This document shows, piece after piece, positions 16,339-26,572 of a DNA stretch of 64,000 nucleotides. Within the stretch, counting starts at the first letter, position 1, and each line of letters opens with the position of its first letter. The stretch is from Vibrio sp. SCSIO 43137 (GTDB taxonomy: Bacteria; Pseudomonadota; Gammaproteobacteria; Enterobacterales; Vibrionaceae): contig NZ_CP116384.1 of assembly GCF_028201475.1 (NCBI RefSeq), positions 1,116,001 to 1,180,000 on the forward strand. Direction: 5' to 3'. The notes under the pieces are model-generated. The model was not told where the DNA came from and did not search any database. It was given only the letters and a program-made list of their open reading frames with translations. Position numbers and translations under genes: made by a program.

Positions 16339-16728
16339 ATGAACTACTTACCTCACCTTTTAGCTAGAAAATTTCATGCTTTTTCTAGTATTTCTCTACT
16401 TAAGTCATTTTTTATATCACTAATGCTCAGCCTCCTTTTACTTCTCATATTTGTTGCTAGTGATGGAAATATAGTAGCTATGCTGCTGGCTTCTGGCGCT
16501 GTGACTTTTTTTATTTCAGGTATAATGGCTAGTAAATATTACTCAATGAGGCCCATAATTTTCACTAATCCAGTTATTGTTCAGCTTTCTACGTACAACA
16601 TAACAACTATAATCTTCAGGGTAGTTAAAGGGAGTGCAGATATCATTGCCTCCCTATTTTTTCACTACATGTTGTTATGTTCAGCGGGGTTAATACTAGC
16701 TCCATTTTTCTTGATTTTTATTAATTAA
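16339..16728 (+). CDS. Predicted membrane protein, unknown
   Basis: A 129-residue frame with three to four hydrophobic segments (SLMLSLLLLLIFVAS, MLLASGAVTFFISGIM and a long C-terminal pair). No family is recognised. The DNA is AT-rich compared with benE and viaA on either side, suggesting recent acquisition. It probably forms a unit with the small frame just upstream. Confidence 0.5.
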   Translation: MNYLPHLLARKFHAFSSISLLKSFFISLMLSLLLLLIFVASDGNIVAMLLASGAVTFFISGIMASKYYSMRPIIFTNPVIVQLSTYNITTIIFRVVKGSADIIASLFFHYMLLCSAGLILAPFFLIFIN

Positions 16729-16825
16729 TATAAAAATTGACTTTACGCTATCCATCGATGACATTTGTATCATTCTGATATAGAGTTTTCGGCAAGCTTA
16801 ACACTGTTGTCTTAGAGATAAAGTC

Positions 16826-17275
16826 ATGAGCACGAGCTACCACTACAAAGAGTGTGGATTGCAGAATGTATACTTAAAGAATGGCTACCAGTTAGAAGTC
16901 ATTGATGATGAAGAGTACTTCAGTGTCGATGATGTTCACGGTTTACACAATGCCATTGCGATACAACTTGCCGAAAAACCTACGGCTTTAACTGGCGCTG
17001 AGTTTAAATATTTACGAGTGCACTTCAATCACTCCCGCAGAGTTTTAGGAGAACGGCTTGGAGTAGATCAGCAAACTATCGGCCGATGGGAAAAAGAAGA
17101 AACCGCTATCCCCAAAACCGTTGATGTCACAATGCGGCTATTACTACTTGAATCATTGAATAAAGATAGCAATATCAGCGAGCTGCTAGTTAATCTGGCG
17201 GAGAATGAGGCTAGCGAACTAATGTCAGAAATCATTCTGGAAGAAGTCGACCACCACTGGCTTAAAGCGGTATAA
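16826..17275 (+). CDS. Helix-turn-helix protein with MqsA-like layout
   Basis: A 149-residue DNA-binding protein. The N-terminus (YHYKECGLQNVYLKNGY) and the central XRE-type helix-turn-helix (TGAEFKYLRVHFNHSRRVLG, then VDQQTIGRWEKEE) resemble the MqsA/YgiT antitoxin layout, but the zinc-binding cysteine pairs are absent. No toxin-like gene is adjacent. It is read toward the viaA end and closes the AT-rich islet. The function could be autoregulation or control of the small membrane proteins upstream. Confidence 0.75.
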   Translation: MSTSYHYKECGLQNVYLKNGYQLEVIDDEEYFSVDDVHGLHNAIAIQLAEKPTALTGAEFKYLRVHFNHSRRVLGERLGVDQQTIGRWEKEETAIPKTVDVTMRLLLLESLNKDSNISELLVNLAENEASELMSEIILEEVDHHWLKAV

Positions 17276-17304
17276 ATGTCTTAACAAACCTTTCCGATAG
17301 TACT

Positions 17305-18747
17305 CTACCACTTCTTAATCAATCGTCCCATCAGGTTAGGATGATATGACCAGCAGTGGTCGAACATAGCCATCAATTGCGGATTGCCGTATTTGGACAG
17401 GCTGATGGCGTGGAAGCGGTTGTGGCCTTTTTGTAGGCTTTGTACCTGTTCCAGTATGGCTTCAGGTTGTTTCGGTGCGATAAAGTCAGACAGCACCACC
17501 ATATCGGCGTTGCGGTATTTTCCTTCGCTCATCAGCTCTACAGATTTAATCAGTACAGGATCTAAATCCGTACCACCGTGGAACTGGTAAGAGAGAAAAT
17601 CGCTCGCTTCGCGCAGGCCGTCCTGACGGGTCAGCTCGTAAGTGATTTGCTCGGTAGAGAATAGAATAACGTAGCAGTCGCGCTCTTCCGCCAGTGCAAT
17701 TTGCATCAGGGCATAAGCCATCGCCTTGGCACACTGCTCGGGAAAACCGCTCATAGAGCCGGAAGCGTCTACACAGAGAATAAACGGCCCTTTTTCAATA
17801 TCGGCCTGTCTGTTATCCGGCTTCTGGGATTTTACTTTTCTCAGCTTGCGCGACTTACCCTGCATCTTATAGTTCATCAGACGCTTATCGACTAAGTGTT
17901 TGTAAAACACCACTTCCAGTTCCGGATAGGCCAGAAACATGGCTTCATTAGGCAACATACGGTTCAGGTCATCGCTGGCATGAATGCCGACGATATCGTC
18001 CGTTGCTTCATCGCTCTTCTCTTCCACCATTTTCAGGTCATCAGCAGGGTTAATCTGCAGGCTTGGATCGCTTACTTCACTGGCCATACGTCCCAGTTTC
18101 TCAGCTATCTCCTGCAACTGCTGGTTTTTCTTCAGAAACTCCGCGTAACGCTTGATGGTTTTTACATCACCTTTGGAAAGCTTAGCCGCCGCCATATCCC
18201 ATAGGCGACCGATACTTCCCGCCTCGCCCGCTTCTGTCACCTTATCCATGCTTTTCATGGTTTCGATACGCTGATACAGATCAGCAAGAAACTTCTCTTT
18301 ATCCGATTCCAGCGCGGCTATTTCTGCCTGCTTAATGGAGTTAGACAGGCTCTTGTACCACTGTTCGCAAAAGTAGTGAGGGAAGACAGGGTTATGAATA
18401 CCCTTGTTCCGGGCAAGCAGTTTTTTTGCCCGGCTCTTAAACGGAGAGTGTTCAAGCTGATTAACAATATCGCCGATCTGCTCAAAGAAGGTCTCTTCAT
18501 CCCAGTGAATGACTTTCTGGTAGAGATTGAGTTCTTTCTGAAACTGCTCGGTTTCACACACGCGGGTAATCCGGCGTTTAACACTGCCGCGCCATTTATT
18601 GATATGACCTTTTACCGAGACTTTTAGGGCACGGTTTTCCGGCAGCATCAGTACTTGCGAACGGCCGATAAGATCATTCACGGCGGAATCAATAATGCCT
18701 GATTCCGCTACCATTAATGCAAGGTTAAGTCCGTCAGCGCCTAGCAT
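17305..18747 (-). CDS. viaA: ViaA, VWA-domain partner of the RavA ATPase
   Basis: A 480-residue protein closely following E. coli ViaA. The N-terminal helical part contains GRLWDMAAAKLSKGD, and the C-terminal von Willebrand A domain has the metal site DASGSMSG, GGTDLDP and LSDFIAPK. ViaA stimulates RavA; the pair is linked to respiratory complexes, fumarate reductase and aminoglycoside sensitivity in E. coli. It starts 8 bp after the ravA stop with AAGGTG as ribosome binding site. Confidence 0.95.
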   Translation of the reverse strand: MLGADGLNLALMVAESGIIDSAVNDLIGRSQVLMLPENRALKVSVKGHINKWRGSVKRRITRVCETEQFQKELNLYQKVIHWDEETFFEQIGDIVNQLEHSPFKSRAKKLLARNKGIHNPVFPHYFCEQWYKSLSNSIKQAEIAALESDKEKFLADLYQRIETMKSMDKVTEAGEAGSIGRLWDMAAAKLSKGDVKTIKRYAEFLKKNQQLQEIAEKLGRMASEVSDPSLQINPADDLKMVEEKSDEATDDIVGIHASDDLNRMLPNEAMFLAYPELEVVFYKHLVDKRLMNYKMQGKSRKLRKVKSQKPDNRQADIEKGPFILCVDASGSMSGFPEQCAKAMAYALMQIALAEERDCYVILFSTEQITYELTRQDGLREASDFLSYQFHGGTDLDPVLIKSVELMSEGKYRNADMVVLSDFIAPKQPEAILEQVQSLQKGHNRFHAISLSKYGNPQLMAMFDHCWSYHPNLMGRLIKKW

Positions 18748-18755
18748 GTGTCACC

Positions 18756-20417
18756 TTAAGCGAAAAACTGATTCAGATTTTTGATTCTCTGAATAGTTTT
18801 TTCGCTGCTCTCCTTCATCTCCTCCAACTGCTCTATTAACGACTGAAGGCTACTTTCCATTTTAGTAGGGATATCTGTATCTATAAATGCGTGCGGCAGG
18901 GCGCCGGTAAAGTCTGAACGTACCTTGCGCAGTGAATACTCCGCCTGAGTCAGCAGCGCAAATGCTTCTTTTGCTTTGCTGTTCCACTCTTCGTACTGCT
19001 TATCTGACAAGCCCTGACGGGTCACCAGTCCGGCTAAAACCGAACGGTTGGCGATATCTTTTACCACCAGATTATTGCTGGCGTTAAGGTCAAATCGGAT
19101 ACGACACATGCTGGAGTTCTGGTTTACATAACCATAGGCATCACCACCGCCCTCTTTGATCACTTTTTCCAGCTCATCTTTGGCCACATACACCCAGCGG
19201 CTATCGCCTTTTTCCGACTCATTAACTGACATATTGCTTTGCAGCAACACCAGCTTTAACAAGCCACGGGCGTTGCCTACTGAATAAGTTCTGGCTGTTG
19301 AAAGGTCAAACTGATACGCCTCTGTCTTTCTCAGCAGCTTATTCGACGCTTCCATTTCAAGGTGGATGCTGAACTCAAGTTCCAGCTCATCCTGAATCCG
19401 TTCCAATGCTTCTTTGCAGCCAGCAATCTGGCGGTGAATAACATGCTGGTCGAAAGCGTGATTAACAGCGAAATCGCGAATCACCTCATTGACCACTTCA
19501 CGTGATTCAGGGCTATGCCATAAGCAGTCTTTTAGTAACAGAAGATCAAGAGGATTAATGGTATCGCGGCCATTAAAATAGGCACTCGCTTTCAGCAGTT
19601 TTACTGCTTTTTTCCAGCGACGGTCTGATACATACAAACCATGCTTGGTGTCATTCAGGCCAGAGCTCTCTGCTTTTTCTTCCAGCATGGTTTTCAGCTC
19701 GTAGAGCTTTTCAAAGCAGGTATCATTCAGTTCCAGCTTGTCCAGCTCTGTCTGCCAGAGATGATACTCTTCATCGGTTATTGCCAGCCCTTCAGGGATC
19801 TGAGCTTCCTGAATAGTCCCCACCGTCAGCATCGACTTAAAGTTCTGCTTGTTCTGAATACGGTCAACAAAAAGACGCACCAACATACGGTCATAAAGGG
19901 CTTCCAGTCCGCTGTCTTCGTCCGGCAGTTCATTTGATGCCGAAACTAACAAACGCATAGGTACCGGCTCTACATCGCTGCCGTTCTTGAAAATCTTCTC
20001 GTTCACGACCGTTAGCAGGGTATTCAGAATCGCCGGGCCGGCTTTCCAGATCTCATCCAGAAATACCACCTGCGCTTTTGGCAGGTAACCATCAGTCAGG
20101 CGTACATAACGGCCGTTATCTTTCAGCTCCTGAATACTTAGCGGGCCAAACACCTCTTCCGGAGTGGAAAAGCGGGTCATCAGATATTCAAAGTAACTGC
20201 TGTTATCAAAGGCCTGAATCAGGCGTTTGGCAATCAGGCTTTTTGCAATACCCGGGGGGCCTAATAAAAATACGCTCTCTCCGGCCAGTGCTGCTAACAA
20301 GCAGAGTTTAATGGTGTTTTCTCTTTCATATACACCATCAGAAAGGGCGTGAGCCAGTTTATTTATTCGTTCTGAAAGTAAGGCTTTTTGCGCATGGGAG
20401 GCTTGGGGAGCGAACAT
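18756..20417 (-). CDS. ravA: RavA, MoxR-family AAA+ ATPase
   Basis: A 553-residue AAA+ ATPase that forms hexamers with ViaA. Walker A is GPPGIAKS and Walker B VVFLDEIWKA, with the characteristic opening LSERINKLAHALSDGVYERE. The C-terminal half carries the RavA-specific LARA region and helical bundle. The start at 20417 (MFAPQASH) matches the E. coli N-terminus; a longer frame from 20504 adds unrelated residues. In E. coli RavA also binds the inducible lysine decarboxylase; no such gene is in this window. Confidence 0.95.
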   Translation of the reverse strand: MFAPQASHAQKALLSERINKLAHALSDGVYERENTIKLCLLAALAGESVFLLGPPGIAKSLIAKRLIQAFDNSSYFEYLMTRFSTPEEVFGPLSIQELKDNGRYVRLTDGYLPKAQVVFLDEIWKAGPAILNTLLTVVNEKIFKNGSDVEPVPMRLLVSASNELPDEDSGLEALYDRMLVRLFVDRIQNKQNFKSMLTVGTIQEAQIPEGLAITDEEYHLWQTELDKLELNDTCFEKLYELKTMLEEKAESSGLNDTKHGLYVSDRRWKKAVKLLKASAYFNGRDTINPLDLLLLKDCLWHSPESREVVNEVIRDFAVNHAFDQHVIHRQIAGCKEALERIQDELELEFSIHLEMEASNKLLRKTEAYQFDLSTARTYSVGNARGLLKLVLLQSNMSVNESEKGDSRWVYVAKDELEKVIKEGGGDAYGYVNQNSSMCRIRFDLNASNNLVVKDIANRSVLAGLVTRQGLSDKQYEEWNSKAKEAFALLTQAEYSLRKVRSDFTGALPHAFIDTDIPTKMESSLQSLIEQLEEMKESSEKTIQRIKNLNQFFA

Positions 20418-20738
20418 AAAAATTCCGTAATAGTTACTTTGACCAATCGGTAAATTATCGTTATAAGGCGTTGCAATTGTTATGAATTTGTTATCAACAT
20501 CCAAGTATCAACGAATTGAATATAAAGTCCATGATTCATTAGGAAATAGTGTTAGATTGAACAATTTATCTGCAACAATTGTGTGTTTCGTCACCCTATG
20601 TTGTTTTACCGGTTTTCTTTTAAGTGACCTTGAAATAAGAGCCAGATGATATCAACATTTACTAAGCCATGGTTTTGTAACTTATCTATATTACTGAAAT
20701 CTTATTTTCCTCTTTTCTATATGCACAAGGGGTTTCTC
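20418..20738. other. Divergent intergenic region, nothing definite
   Basis: A 321 bp AT-rich gap between the ravA and Nudix starts. It must hold both promoters, but no convincing operator, RNA or small gene was seen. Confidence 0.5.
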
Positions 20739-21254
20739 ATGAAGAAAACCATCCACAGCTGGAAAAAACTCTCTCTGATTGAAGAGGACATTACCCTTCC
20801 CAACAAGCTGTCAGTTACCCATACTACTTTGCATCACCCCGGAGCCGTTATCATTCTGCCTGTTCTGGAGAACGGAGATATTCTGATGTTAAAGCAGTAC
20901 CGCCCTTCCATTAAAGAGTGGATTACCGAACTGCCTGCCGGCACGCTGGAGCCGCACGAACTGCCGATTATGGCAGCCATGCGTGAGCTGGAAGAAGAGA
21001 CCGGCTATAGCGCCCAAACCCTGATTCCGTTAGGTCAGCTACTTCCGGCGGCTGGCTTCTGCGATGAAATTCAGCATATGTTTCTCGGCAGAGAGCTGAC
21101 AAAAACCGACGCACTTGAATGTGACGAAGATGAAGTGATTGAAGTTTTATCTTATTCGGTTGATTCTCTTGAGAAAATGGTGATAAATGGAGAGATAACA
21201 GATTCTAAGACGCTGGCCTGTTTGTATAAGGCTAAGCTAATCGGGTTGATATAG
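20739..21254 (+). CDS. Nudix hydrolase, ADP-sugar pyrophosphatase-like
   Basis: A 171-residue hydrolase with an intact Nudix box: G(x5)E(x7)REL-EEETGY at GTLEPHE to RELEEETGY. It probably splits ADP-ribose or a similar nucleotide sugar to AMP and a sugar phosphate using Mg2+. The start at 20739 (MKKTIHSWKKL) with an upstream AAGGGG is preferred over an open frame from 20646. It precedes ltaE by 63 bp and may share its transcript. Confidence 0.87.
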   Translation: MKKTIHSWKKLSLIEEDITLPNKLSVTHTTLHHPGAVIILPVLENGDILMLKQYRPSIKEWITELPAGTLEPHELPIMAAMRELEEETGYSAQTLIPLGQLLPAAGFCDEIQHMFLGRELTKTDALECDEDEVIEVLSYSVDSLEKMVINGEITDSKTLACLYKAKLIGLI

Positions 21255-21317
21255 CGCCCGTAAACTTAAGTAACCCGTGCTCAGATTAAATAAAAGCCGA
21301 TCATAAAAGGAATAACA

Positions 21318-22325
21318 ATGGATTTTCGATCAGATACGGTCACCAGACCGACAGAAGCGATGCGTCAGGCAATGGCCAATGCAGAAGTAGGCGATGATGT
21401 TTATGGTGATGACCCGACAGTGAATGCCCTTGAGCAGTGGGCCGCTGAGCAACACGGTTTTGAAGCCGCTATCTTTACCTCCTCAGGAACACAAGCCAAT
21501 CTGCTTGGCCTGATGTCTCACTGTGAAAGAGGAGACGAATATCTTTGTGGTCAGTTGGCACACAACTATAAGTACGAAGCAGGCGGTGCGGCCGTTCTTG
21601 GCTCTATTCAGCCTCAGCCTGTTGAGAACAATCCTGACGGCACAATCAGCTTTGATAAGCTGGAAGCGGCCATTAAGCCGGACGACTTTCACTTTGCCCG
21701 CACTAAGCTGCTCAGCCTGGAGAACACAATCAACGGTAAGGTCCTTCCTCTTTCCTATCTGAAGCAGGCGCGTGAGTTTGTAAACAAGCACAACCTTAAA
21801 CTGCATCTGGATGGTGCCCGTGTCTACAACGCAGCTGTTGCTCTTGATGTGGATATTAAAGAGATTGCTTGTCACTTCGACTCTATGACTATCTGCTTGT
21901 CTAAAGGGTTGGCTGCGCCGGTTGGTTCCCTGCTACTTGGTGACAAGGAGCTGATAGAAAAAGCACGCCGCATTCGCAAGATGCTTGGCGGTGGTATGCG
22001 TCAGGCGGGTATTCTGGCGGCTGCGGGTAAGCTTGCACTGACTGAACAGGTCAGTCAGCTTGCTGTTGACCACGACAACGCGCAGAAGCTGGCTAAAGGA
22101 CTAAGCAAGATTGGCGGCTTTAATGTCAATGCTGAGTTTGTTCAGACGAATCTGGTGTTTGCCAAACTGGATAAAGAGCTGGATATTCACGCCATCTCAG
22201 CCGCTTTAAAACAGCAAGGCATTCTGGTTTCTCCTTCGAACCCTGTACGCTTTGCCACCCATAAAGACATCAGCAGTGACGATATTGATACCTTGCTGAC
22301 ACAGCTCACCAGACTGACTGCATAA
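21318..22325 (+). CDS. ltaE: Low-specificity L-threonine aldolase
   Basis: A 335-residue PLP enzyme that cleaves L-threonine or L-allo-threonine to glycine and acetaldehyde. It starts with the typical MDFRSDTVTRPT, has the GDDVYGDDPTV loop, and the PLP lysine lies in CLSKGLAAPVGS. Length and sequence match bacterial LtaE. AAAGGAATAAC provides the ribosome binding site. Confidence 0.95.
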   Translation: MDFRSDTVTRPTEAMRQAMANAEVGDDVYGDDPTVNALEQWAAEQHGFEAAIFTSSGTQANLLGLMSHCERGDEYLCGQLAHNYKYEAGGAAVLGSIQPQPVENNPDGTISFDKLEAAIKPDDFHFARTKLLSLENTINGKVLPLSYLKQAREFVNKHNLKLHLDGARVYNAAVALDVDIKEIACHFDSMTICLSKGLAAPVGSLLLGDKELIEKARRIRKMLGGGMRQAGILAAAGKLALTEQVSQLAVDHDNAQKLAKGLSKIGGFNVNAEFVQTNLVFAKLDKELDIHAISAALKQQGILVSPSNPVRFATHKDISSDDIDTLLTQLTRLTA

Positions 22326-22332
22326 CTGGCAT

Positions 22333-22366
22333 AAAAAAAGCCCTGCCGGCAGTGGTGGCAGGGCTT
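22333..22366 (-). terminator. Rho-independent terminator of the RND operon
   Basis: AAGCCCTGCC / GGCAGGGCTT stem; on the minus strand it is followed by seven T. It may also slow plus-strand readthrough from ltaE. Confidence 0.85.
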
Positions 22367-22439
22367 AAGCAGGAATCCATTTCCTCTAGCCTATAACGTT
22401 ATTTTTTATATATCCGGCGATCTCACCGGATATATGCGA

Positions 22440-25400
22440 TTACGCTTTTTTCGGGCTCTTGATTCTGAACATAATGGCAAACATCACCGGCACAACAATC
22501 AATGTCAGGATGGTTGCAAAGCCCAGACCTGCCATAATGGTCACCGCCATCGAGCCGAAGAAGGCATCGAACATCAGCGGGATCATGCCCAGAATGGTCG
22601 TCAGTGCCGCCATACTTACCGGACGCACACGGCTGATAGCACTATGAATCACCGCGTTATAGGGCTCCCGCCCCTGCTCCAGCTCAAGGTTAATCTGATC
22701 AAGTAGTACGATACCGTTTTTCAGAATCATTCCGCTCAGGCTCAGTAAACCAAGGAAGGCGGTAAAGCTGAACGGCATATTAAAGCCAAGCAGACCAATG
22801 GAAACACCGATAATCGACAGAGGCACAGTAAACCAGATAACCAGCGACTTCTTGATTGAGTTAAACAGGAAGATGGTGATCATCAGCATGATTAGGTACC
22901 CCATCGGCAGCGACTTAAACAGCATATTCTGTGCGTCCGCTGATGACTCATACTCACCACCCCATTGCAGCTCATAACCTTCCGGTAAATCCAGCTGCTC
23001 AATCTTAGGCTGAACCCGGGCAAACAGGCTGGCCGGTGTTTCATCACCAAGAATATTGTGGTCAGCAAGCACAGTCAGAGTACGCTTTCTGTCTCTTCTC
23101 AGGATGAGCGGCTCTGACCACTGAAGATCAATACCGTCAATCACCTGCTCAATCGGAATATAAGTCTGCTTACTCGGACTGAAGATACCTAGGTTCTGAA
23201 TAGTGTCGAAGTCAACCCGCTCCTCTTCCGGCAGACGGACAATAATCGGCAGCGACTGAGTACCATCACGGAACAGGCCTATGGTTGTACCGCCAAACGC
23301 CGTTTGCAGTGTATTGGAGAGATCTTCTTTGGAAACCCCCATACGACGCGCTTTTGACTCATTAAACAGAGGGACCAACTCTTTGGTACGCTCACGCCAG
23401 TTGTGACGAACGTTACGGGCACCCGGATCCTCATTCAGGATATCTTCGATCTGCACCGCGATTTCACGTAACACTTGCGGATCAGGGCCGGAAACTCGTG
23501 CCTCAATCTTAGAGGCCGGTGACGGGCCAAACTCAATCAGTTTGAACTGGAAAGTCGGCGCACTGAACTGCTCAGATAAGCTGTCATCCAGTTTATGCAG
23601 CAGGGCAAACATCTTCTCACGGTCAGTAGCACGAACCTGCAACTGAGCATAAGCTTCATAGCTTTTCTCCGGAGCATAGGTCAGGGCAAACCGTGGCAGA
23701 CCCTGCCCAGCCGACGTGGTTACAAAAGCCACATCATCCTGTTGACGGATAAACTGCTCAACCTGCTTGGTTTTCTCTACAGTCTCACGAATATCGGTAC
23801 CTTCCGGCATCCACATATCGACATAGAACATTGGCGTGTTCGATGCAGGGAAGAACTGCTGTTTAACATTACCAAAACCGATAACAGCAGCCACCAGCAG
23901 ACCAATCATGCCAGCCACTGTCAGCCAACGGAATCGGATAGCAAACTTAAGCAATGAACCGAACAGCACATACATTGCCCCTTTATACGGGTCTACTTCT
24001 TCATCGTCATTCACTACACCGTCTTTCAACAGAAGGTCAGCAAGGAAAGGGGTCAGGGTCAATGCCGTTATCCAGCTAAGGAACAATGAGAAACAAAGAA
24101 CCCAGAACAGCGAGCCCATAAACTCACCCGTGGCATCTTCTGACAAACCGATAGGGGCAAATGCGGTAATGGCAATAACCGTCGCGCCCAACAGCGGCCA
24201 TTGAGTCTGCTTAACAATATCAGTGGCAGCCTGAAGCTTGGTTCTGCCCTTCTTCAGGCCGACCAATATACCTTCCACAACAACAATGGCGTTATCCACC
24301 AACATACCCAGTGCAATAATCAGGGCACCCAGTGAAATACGGTGAAGTTCGATATTGTTCAGCTTCATCAGAATAAAGGTACCGAGCACCGTCAGAAGCA
24401 ACACGCTACCAATAATGAGTCCGCTACGGAAACCCATGGTAAACAGCAGTACCACAATAACGATACCAACTGCCTGACCAAGACTGACAATAAAGTCCTG
24501 AACCGATTTATCTACTTCCTGAGACTGGTTATAGAAGTAGTTAAGCTCAATACCGGCCGGTTTGATGTTTTCAATATCCGTCAGCTTAGCTTCAATGGCT
24601 TTACCCACTTCCACTACGTTTACCCCGGCAGCAAACGAGATACCAAGGTTAATGGCCTGCTTGCCGTTATAAGTCACCACATTACCCGGCTTCTCTTTAA
24701 TACCACGGGTAACAGTGGCCACGTCTTTCAGGCGGATCAGGTTACCGGTATCACGGCCATGGATAATCAGGTTTTCCAGTGACTCAACGGAGTCCAACGT
24801 ACCGCTCGGGCGGATAGCCAGCTTCTGGCCACTGATCATCATCTCACCAGACGAAACAACGCTGTTTTGCTGATTAAGCAGATTAATGACTGTCGAAAAA
24901 TCAAGGCTTAGCGAAGCAAGACGATCAATAGACATCTCAACAAACAACTGCTCCTGCTGGTCACCAGTGATAGAGACTTTACCTACCCCTTCCACCAGCT
25001 CCAGCTCACGGCTTAGCAGGTCAGCATAGCGCTTTAGTTCAATGTAGTCGTAACCGTTACCGGTCAACATAACCATAATGCCGTAAACGTCACCGAAATC
25101 ATCAATGATCTGTACCGAGTTTACTGCGGATGGCAGAGTCGGCTTCAGGTCATTCACCTTGCGACGCATCTCATCCCAGATCTGTGGCAATTCGTCCGGG
25201 CCGTACTGCATTTTCATGCTCACCATAATCTGCGACATACCGGCAGATGAGATAGAGGTGATGTTATCCACATAAGGTAACTGGCGTATCTCTTTTTCGA
25301 TAGGATAAGTCAGCTCTTCTTCAACTTCAGTCGTAGTTGCTCCCGGATAGGTAGCGATAACTAAAGCGTCCTTGATGGTAAATGCCGGGTCTTCCAGACG

Positions 25401-25499
25401 ACCAAGTCCGAAGAATGACTGAGTACCACCGATAGCCAGTATGACAAGAAACAACCAGCTAATGACTTTGTTTTTTATTGAATACTCTGCAATGCTCAC
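22440..25499 (-). CDS. RND-family efflux pump, inner-membrane subunit
   Basis: A 1019-residue proton-driven exporter of the AcrB/MexF superfamily. It has a transmembrane helix at the N-terminus, two large periplasmic loops and eleven further helices. The helix-4 motif around GALIIALGMLVDNAIVVVEG includes the proton-relay Asp region. It is the third gene of a unit with two adaptor lipoproteins (start overlaps the previous stop, ATGA). The two-adaptor arrangement resembles Vibrio VmeTUV/VexIJK-type pumps, from memory. No outer-membrane channel gene is present, so it probably uses a TolC encoded elsewhere. Confidence 0.93.
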   Translation of the reverse strand: MSIAEYSIKNKVISWLFLVILAIGGTQSFFGLGRLEDPAFTIKDALVIATYPGATTTEVEEELTYPIEKEIRQLPYVDNITSISSAGMSQIMVSMKMQYGPDELPQIWDEMRRKVNDLKPTLPSAVNSVQIIDDFGDVYGIMVMLTGNGYDYIELKRYADLLSRELELVEGVGKVSITGDQQEQLFVEMSIDRLASLSLDFSTVINLLNQQNSVVSSGEMMISGQKLAIRPSGTLDSVESLENLIIHGRDTGNLIRLKDVATVTRGIKEKPGNVVTYNGKQAINLGISFAAGVNVVEVGKAIEAKLTDIENIKPAGIELNYFYNQSQEVDKSVQDFIVSLGQAVGIVIVVLLFTMGFRSGLIIGSVLLLTVLGTFILMKLNNIELHRISLGALIIALGMLVDNAIVVVEGILVGLKKGRTKLQAATDIVKQTQWPLLGATVIAITAFAPIGLSEDATGEFMGSLFWVLCFSLFLSWITALTLTPFLADLLLKDGVVNDDEEVDPYKGAMYVLFGSLLKFAIRFRWLTVAGMIGLLVAAVIGFGNVKQQFFPASNTPMFYVDMWMPEGTDIRETVEKTKQVEQFIRQQDDVAFVTTSAGQGLPRFALTYAPEKSYEAYAQLQVRATDREKMFALLHKLDDSLSEQFSAPTFQFKLIEFGPSPASKIEARVSGPDPQVLREIAVQIEDILNEDPGARNVRHNWRERTKELVPLFNESKARRMGVSKEDLSNTLQTAFGGTTIGLFRDGTQSLPIIVRLPEEERVDFDTIQNLGIFSPSKQTYIPIEQVIDGIDLQWSEPLILRRDRKRTLTVLADHNILGDETPASLFARVQPKIEQLDLPEGYELQWGGEYESSADAQNMLFKSLPMGYLIMLMITIFLFNSIKKSLVIWFTVPLSIIGVSIGLLGFNMPFSFTAFLGLLSLSGMILKNGIVLLDQINLELEQGREPYNAVIHSAISRVRPVSMAALTTILGMIPLMFDAFFGSMAVTIMAGLGFATILTLIVVPVMFAIMFRIKSPKKA

Positions 25500-26572
25500 T
25501 GTGGTTTACCCTCATTTGCTAAAGCGACCACAGCGTTATCACGCAGTTTTCTCAGGCCGGAGTTAACAATCTTATCTCCTGCCTTAATTCCTTTACTCAC
25601 TAGTGCACCCATGCTGTTTATCTTGACGATATCTACCGGTACACGGTTAACCACACCATTGGTCACCTTCCAGATGTAAAACTCACCTTCTTTATTACCC
25701 GGATCGATAGCGGTCATCGGGATCTGATATCCCTGAATCACGCCCAGACCGGCAGCCACCATATCTACATCAAGGTTTGCGGTGGCACCGGGCAGAATCG
25801 CAGGGGTAACTTGGTCCATCTGCAACCAAAACTCATAAACATTACCGCCTTCAACCGGCTCACTCGAATGCTCATAATGCTTCAGAATATACTGCCCATC
25901 GTCACCGGAAAAAGTCGTTTTAACGGCGTATTCCCTGATCTCCCGATCCGGATTAATCATGGCCAACACCACATCTGAAATGGCAATTCGTACTCTGACA
26001 ATATCATCACGATATACGCTCAGAATGGTTTCACCCGGGCTGACGCTTTCATAGGATTTTTTAGGTACCTCTGAAACATAGCCGTCAAAAGGAGCCACTA
26101 ATCTTGTGTATTCGAGGCTGTTTTGCGCAGTCTGCAGTCTGACTTTTGCCAGTCTCAGGTTGGCGTTCAGTTCGTCATACTCTGACTGAGACACCATCTC
26201 TCTTTTCAGCAGGTCACTACCGCGACGATACTGTTTCAGGGCAAGATCGTACTGAACCTGTGCATCACTCAACTGCTGACGCAGTTTATCTGAGTCCAGT
26301 TTTGCCAACAGTTCGCCCTTAGTCACCTTCTGACCGGCGCGAACCATAATGCCTTCCAGCTCACCAGCGACACGAAACGACAGTGGTGTCAGGTCCGCGG
26401 GCATCACCTGCCCTTTAAAGCTGCGGAACTGGCTGTCTACCGGTTTCTCTATGGTGATCGCCGATACGGTCAGCGGCTTTCTTGGTTCGATAACCTTCTC
26501 TTCTCCGCAGCCCTGAAGCAACAAAGCACCGGCCATCACTAAAAATAGTTTATTTACTGTTTTCATCTGCAT
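25496..26572 (-). CDS. RND periplasmic adaptor lipoprotein (second)
   Basis: A 358-residue membrane fusion protein linking the pump to an outer-membrane channel. The signal peptide ends in a lipobox (GALLLQGC). The lipoyl halves (VRAGQKVTKGELLAKLD and RLVAPFDGYVSEV) flank an alpha-helical hairpin rich in coiled-coil sequence (QYDLALKQYRRGSDLLKREM). Its start overlaps the stop of the first adaptor by one base and its stop overlaps the pump start by four, so translation is coupled. Confidence 0.92.
   Translation of the reverse strand: MQMKTVNKLFLVMAGALLLQGCGEEKVIEPRKPLTVSAITIEKPVDSQFRSFKGQVMPADLTPLSFRVAGELEGIMVRAGQKVTKGELLAKLDSDKLRQQLSDAQVQYDLALKQYRRGSDLLKREMVSQSEYDELNANLRLAKVRLQTAQNSLEYTRLVAPFDGYVSEVPKKSYESVSPGETILSVYRDDIVRVRIAISDVVLAMINPDREIREYAVKTTFSGDDGQYILKHYEHSSEPVEGGNVYEFWLQMDQVTPAILPGATANLDVDMVAAGLGVIQGYQIPMTAIDPGNKEGEFYIWKVTNGVVNRVPVDIVKINSMGALVSKGIKAGDKIVNSGLRKLRDNAVVALANEGKPQ

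Noticed and set aside
24342..24782. Long plus-strand frame inside the RND pump gene
   Set aside because: Antisense shadow of a conserved gene, with no ribosome binding site or recognisable protein.
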